Positions 63,796 through 64,000 of a stretch of DNA of 64,000 nt are shown here, one piece after another. The stretch covers positions 372,001-436,000 of the forward strand of contig NZ_JAKCFC010000003.1 of NCBI RefSeq assembly GCF_021916785.1. The letters are read 5' to 3'. Both the position numbers and the translations under genes were made by a program. The notes beneath the pieces were generated by a model. That model saw only the letters and a program-made list of their open reading frames with translations. It had not been told where the DNA came from and did not search any database. How positions within the stretch are numbered: position 1 is the first letter of the stretch; each line of letters opens with the position of its first letter. This stretch comes from Mycolicibacterium lacusdiani (GTDB taxonomy: Bacteria > Actinomycetota > Actinomycetes > Mycobacteriales > Mycobacteriaceae).

Positions 63796-64000
63796 ATGGG
63801 CCGGCACAGCGCGTCGATCATCGCAGCGCACCAACGGGATTCGCGAGCATCGGCGTCGAGTGCCGCATCTTTCGTCGGCCGAGTCGGTGCACTGGCGCTG
63901 GCGTTGGGCATCGGAGCGGCGGTGGCCGGTGGCGCGGGCGTGGCCCACGCGGAGGGGCCGGACGCCTCGAGCGGATCGACCGGACAGTCCTCGCCGGACA
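63796..64000 (+). CDS. N terminus of an exported protein, cut by window edge
   Basis: 68 codons from ATG 63796 to the right edge: a charged leader (MGRHSASIIAAHQRDSRAS), a long hydrophobic stretch VGRVGALALALGIGAAVAGG, cleavage site near AHAEG, and the start of a Ser/Gly-rich region. This extended signal peptide is typical of very large mycobacterial exported repeat proteins. The mature part cannot be assigned. GAAGGGA precedes the ATG by 8 nt. Confidence 0.7.
   Translation, partial: MGRHSASIIAAHQRDSRASASSAASFVGRVGALALALGIGAAVAGGAGVAHAEGPDASSGSTGQSSPD

Overview
The window is high-GC actinobacterial DNA that reads as a Mycobacterium, most likely an environmental, fast-growing (Mycolicibacterium-type) species. 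Supporting signs are four membrane-anchored Ser/Thr kinases, an EspC-like type VII secretion substrate with its partner, a hemophore-type secreted protein, F420-type oxidoreductases, a full-length mycobacterial carboxylic acid reductase (Car), GTG starts, GTGA/ATGA gene overlaps and many starts placed 6-8 nt after a TANNNT -10 element (leaderless style). No rRNA, tRNA, CRISPR array or intact insertion sequence was seen.

Left edge to about 14.4 kb: a foreign-looking island of lower and more uneven GC and no housekeeping genes. A minus-strand operon (GHKL/MORC-like ATPase, Z1-domain superfamily 2 helicase, PD-(D/E)XK DUF4420 nuclease, AIPR protein running off the window) has every junction overlapping. 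Facing away from it is a second, paralogous GHKL ATPase. It converges on a 5-methylcytosine methyltransferase fused to a MutY-like iron-sulfur domain, which is divergent from a Vsr mismatch endonuclease. Next comes a two-gene signalling unit: a protein with an N-terminal MORC/Hsp90-type ATPase joined to a complete histidine kinase, followed by a receiver protein with an uncharacterised C-terminal half. A decayed tyrosine-integrase fragment marks the right border. I read the whole as a composite restriction/conflict island.

14.5-22.5 kb: two receptor-type Ser/Thr kinases, a small F420-type (Ddn-like) protein, a threonine/serine exporter, and a four-gene cassette (EspC-like protein, large WXG-like partner, two small membrane proteins) resembling a type VII secretion effector/immunity set. 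22.6-35.4 kb: a three-subunit molybdenum hydroxylase operon (PaoABC type), an aldo/keto reductase, a collagen-like secreted protein, Car, a degenerate GGDEF membrane protein, an ANTAR protein and a pyruvate-oxidase-like ThDP enzyme. Several of these handle aldehydes and carboxylates.

35.5-45.1 kb: two paralogous EAL-DICT proteins, one ending at a premature in-frame stop, around an SRPBCC protein and a zinc alcohol dehydrogenase. These are followed by a rhomboid-like protein, an alpha/beta hydrolase, a Ser/Thr kinase whose extracellular part is an amino-acid-binding protein domain, and a carboxyethylornithine-synthase-like enzyme. 45.2-53.5 kb: an acyl-CoA degradation block (thiolase, enoyl-CoA hydratase, acyl-CoA dehydrogenase, phosphotransferase, SDR, LLM oxidoreductase, FAD enzyme) with a repeated 16-bp operator-like motif and a related dyad. 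53.5-64 kb: hemophore-like protein, phosphoketolase, PhoD phosphatase, small membrane and SEC-C proteins, serine dehydratase under a tandem glycine riboswitch, another kinase, a lipoprotein, and the start of a large exported protein.
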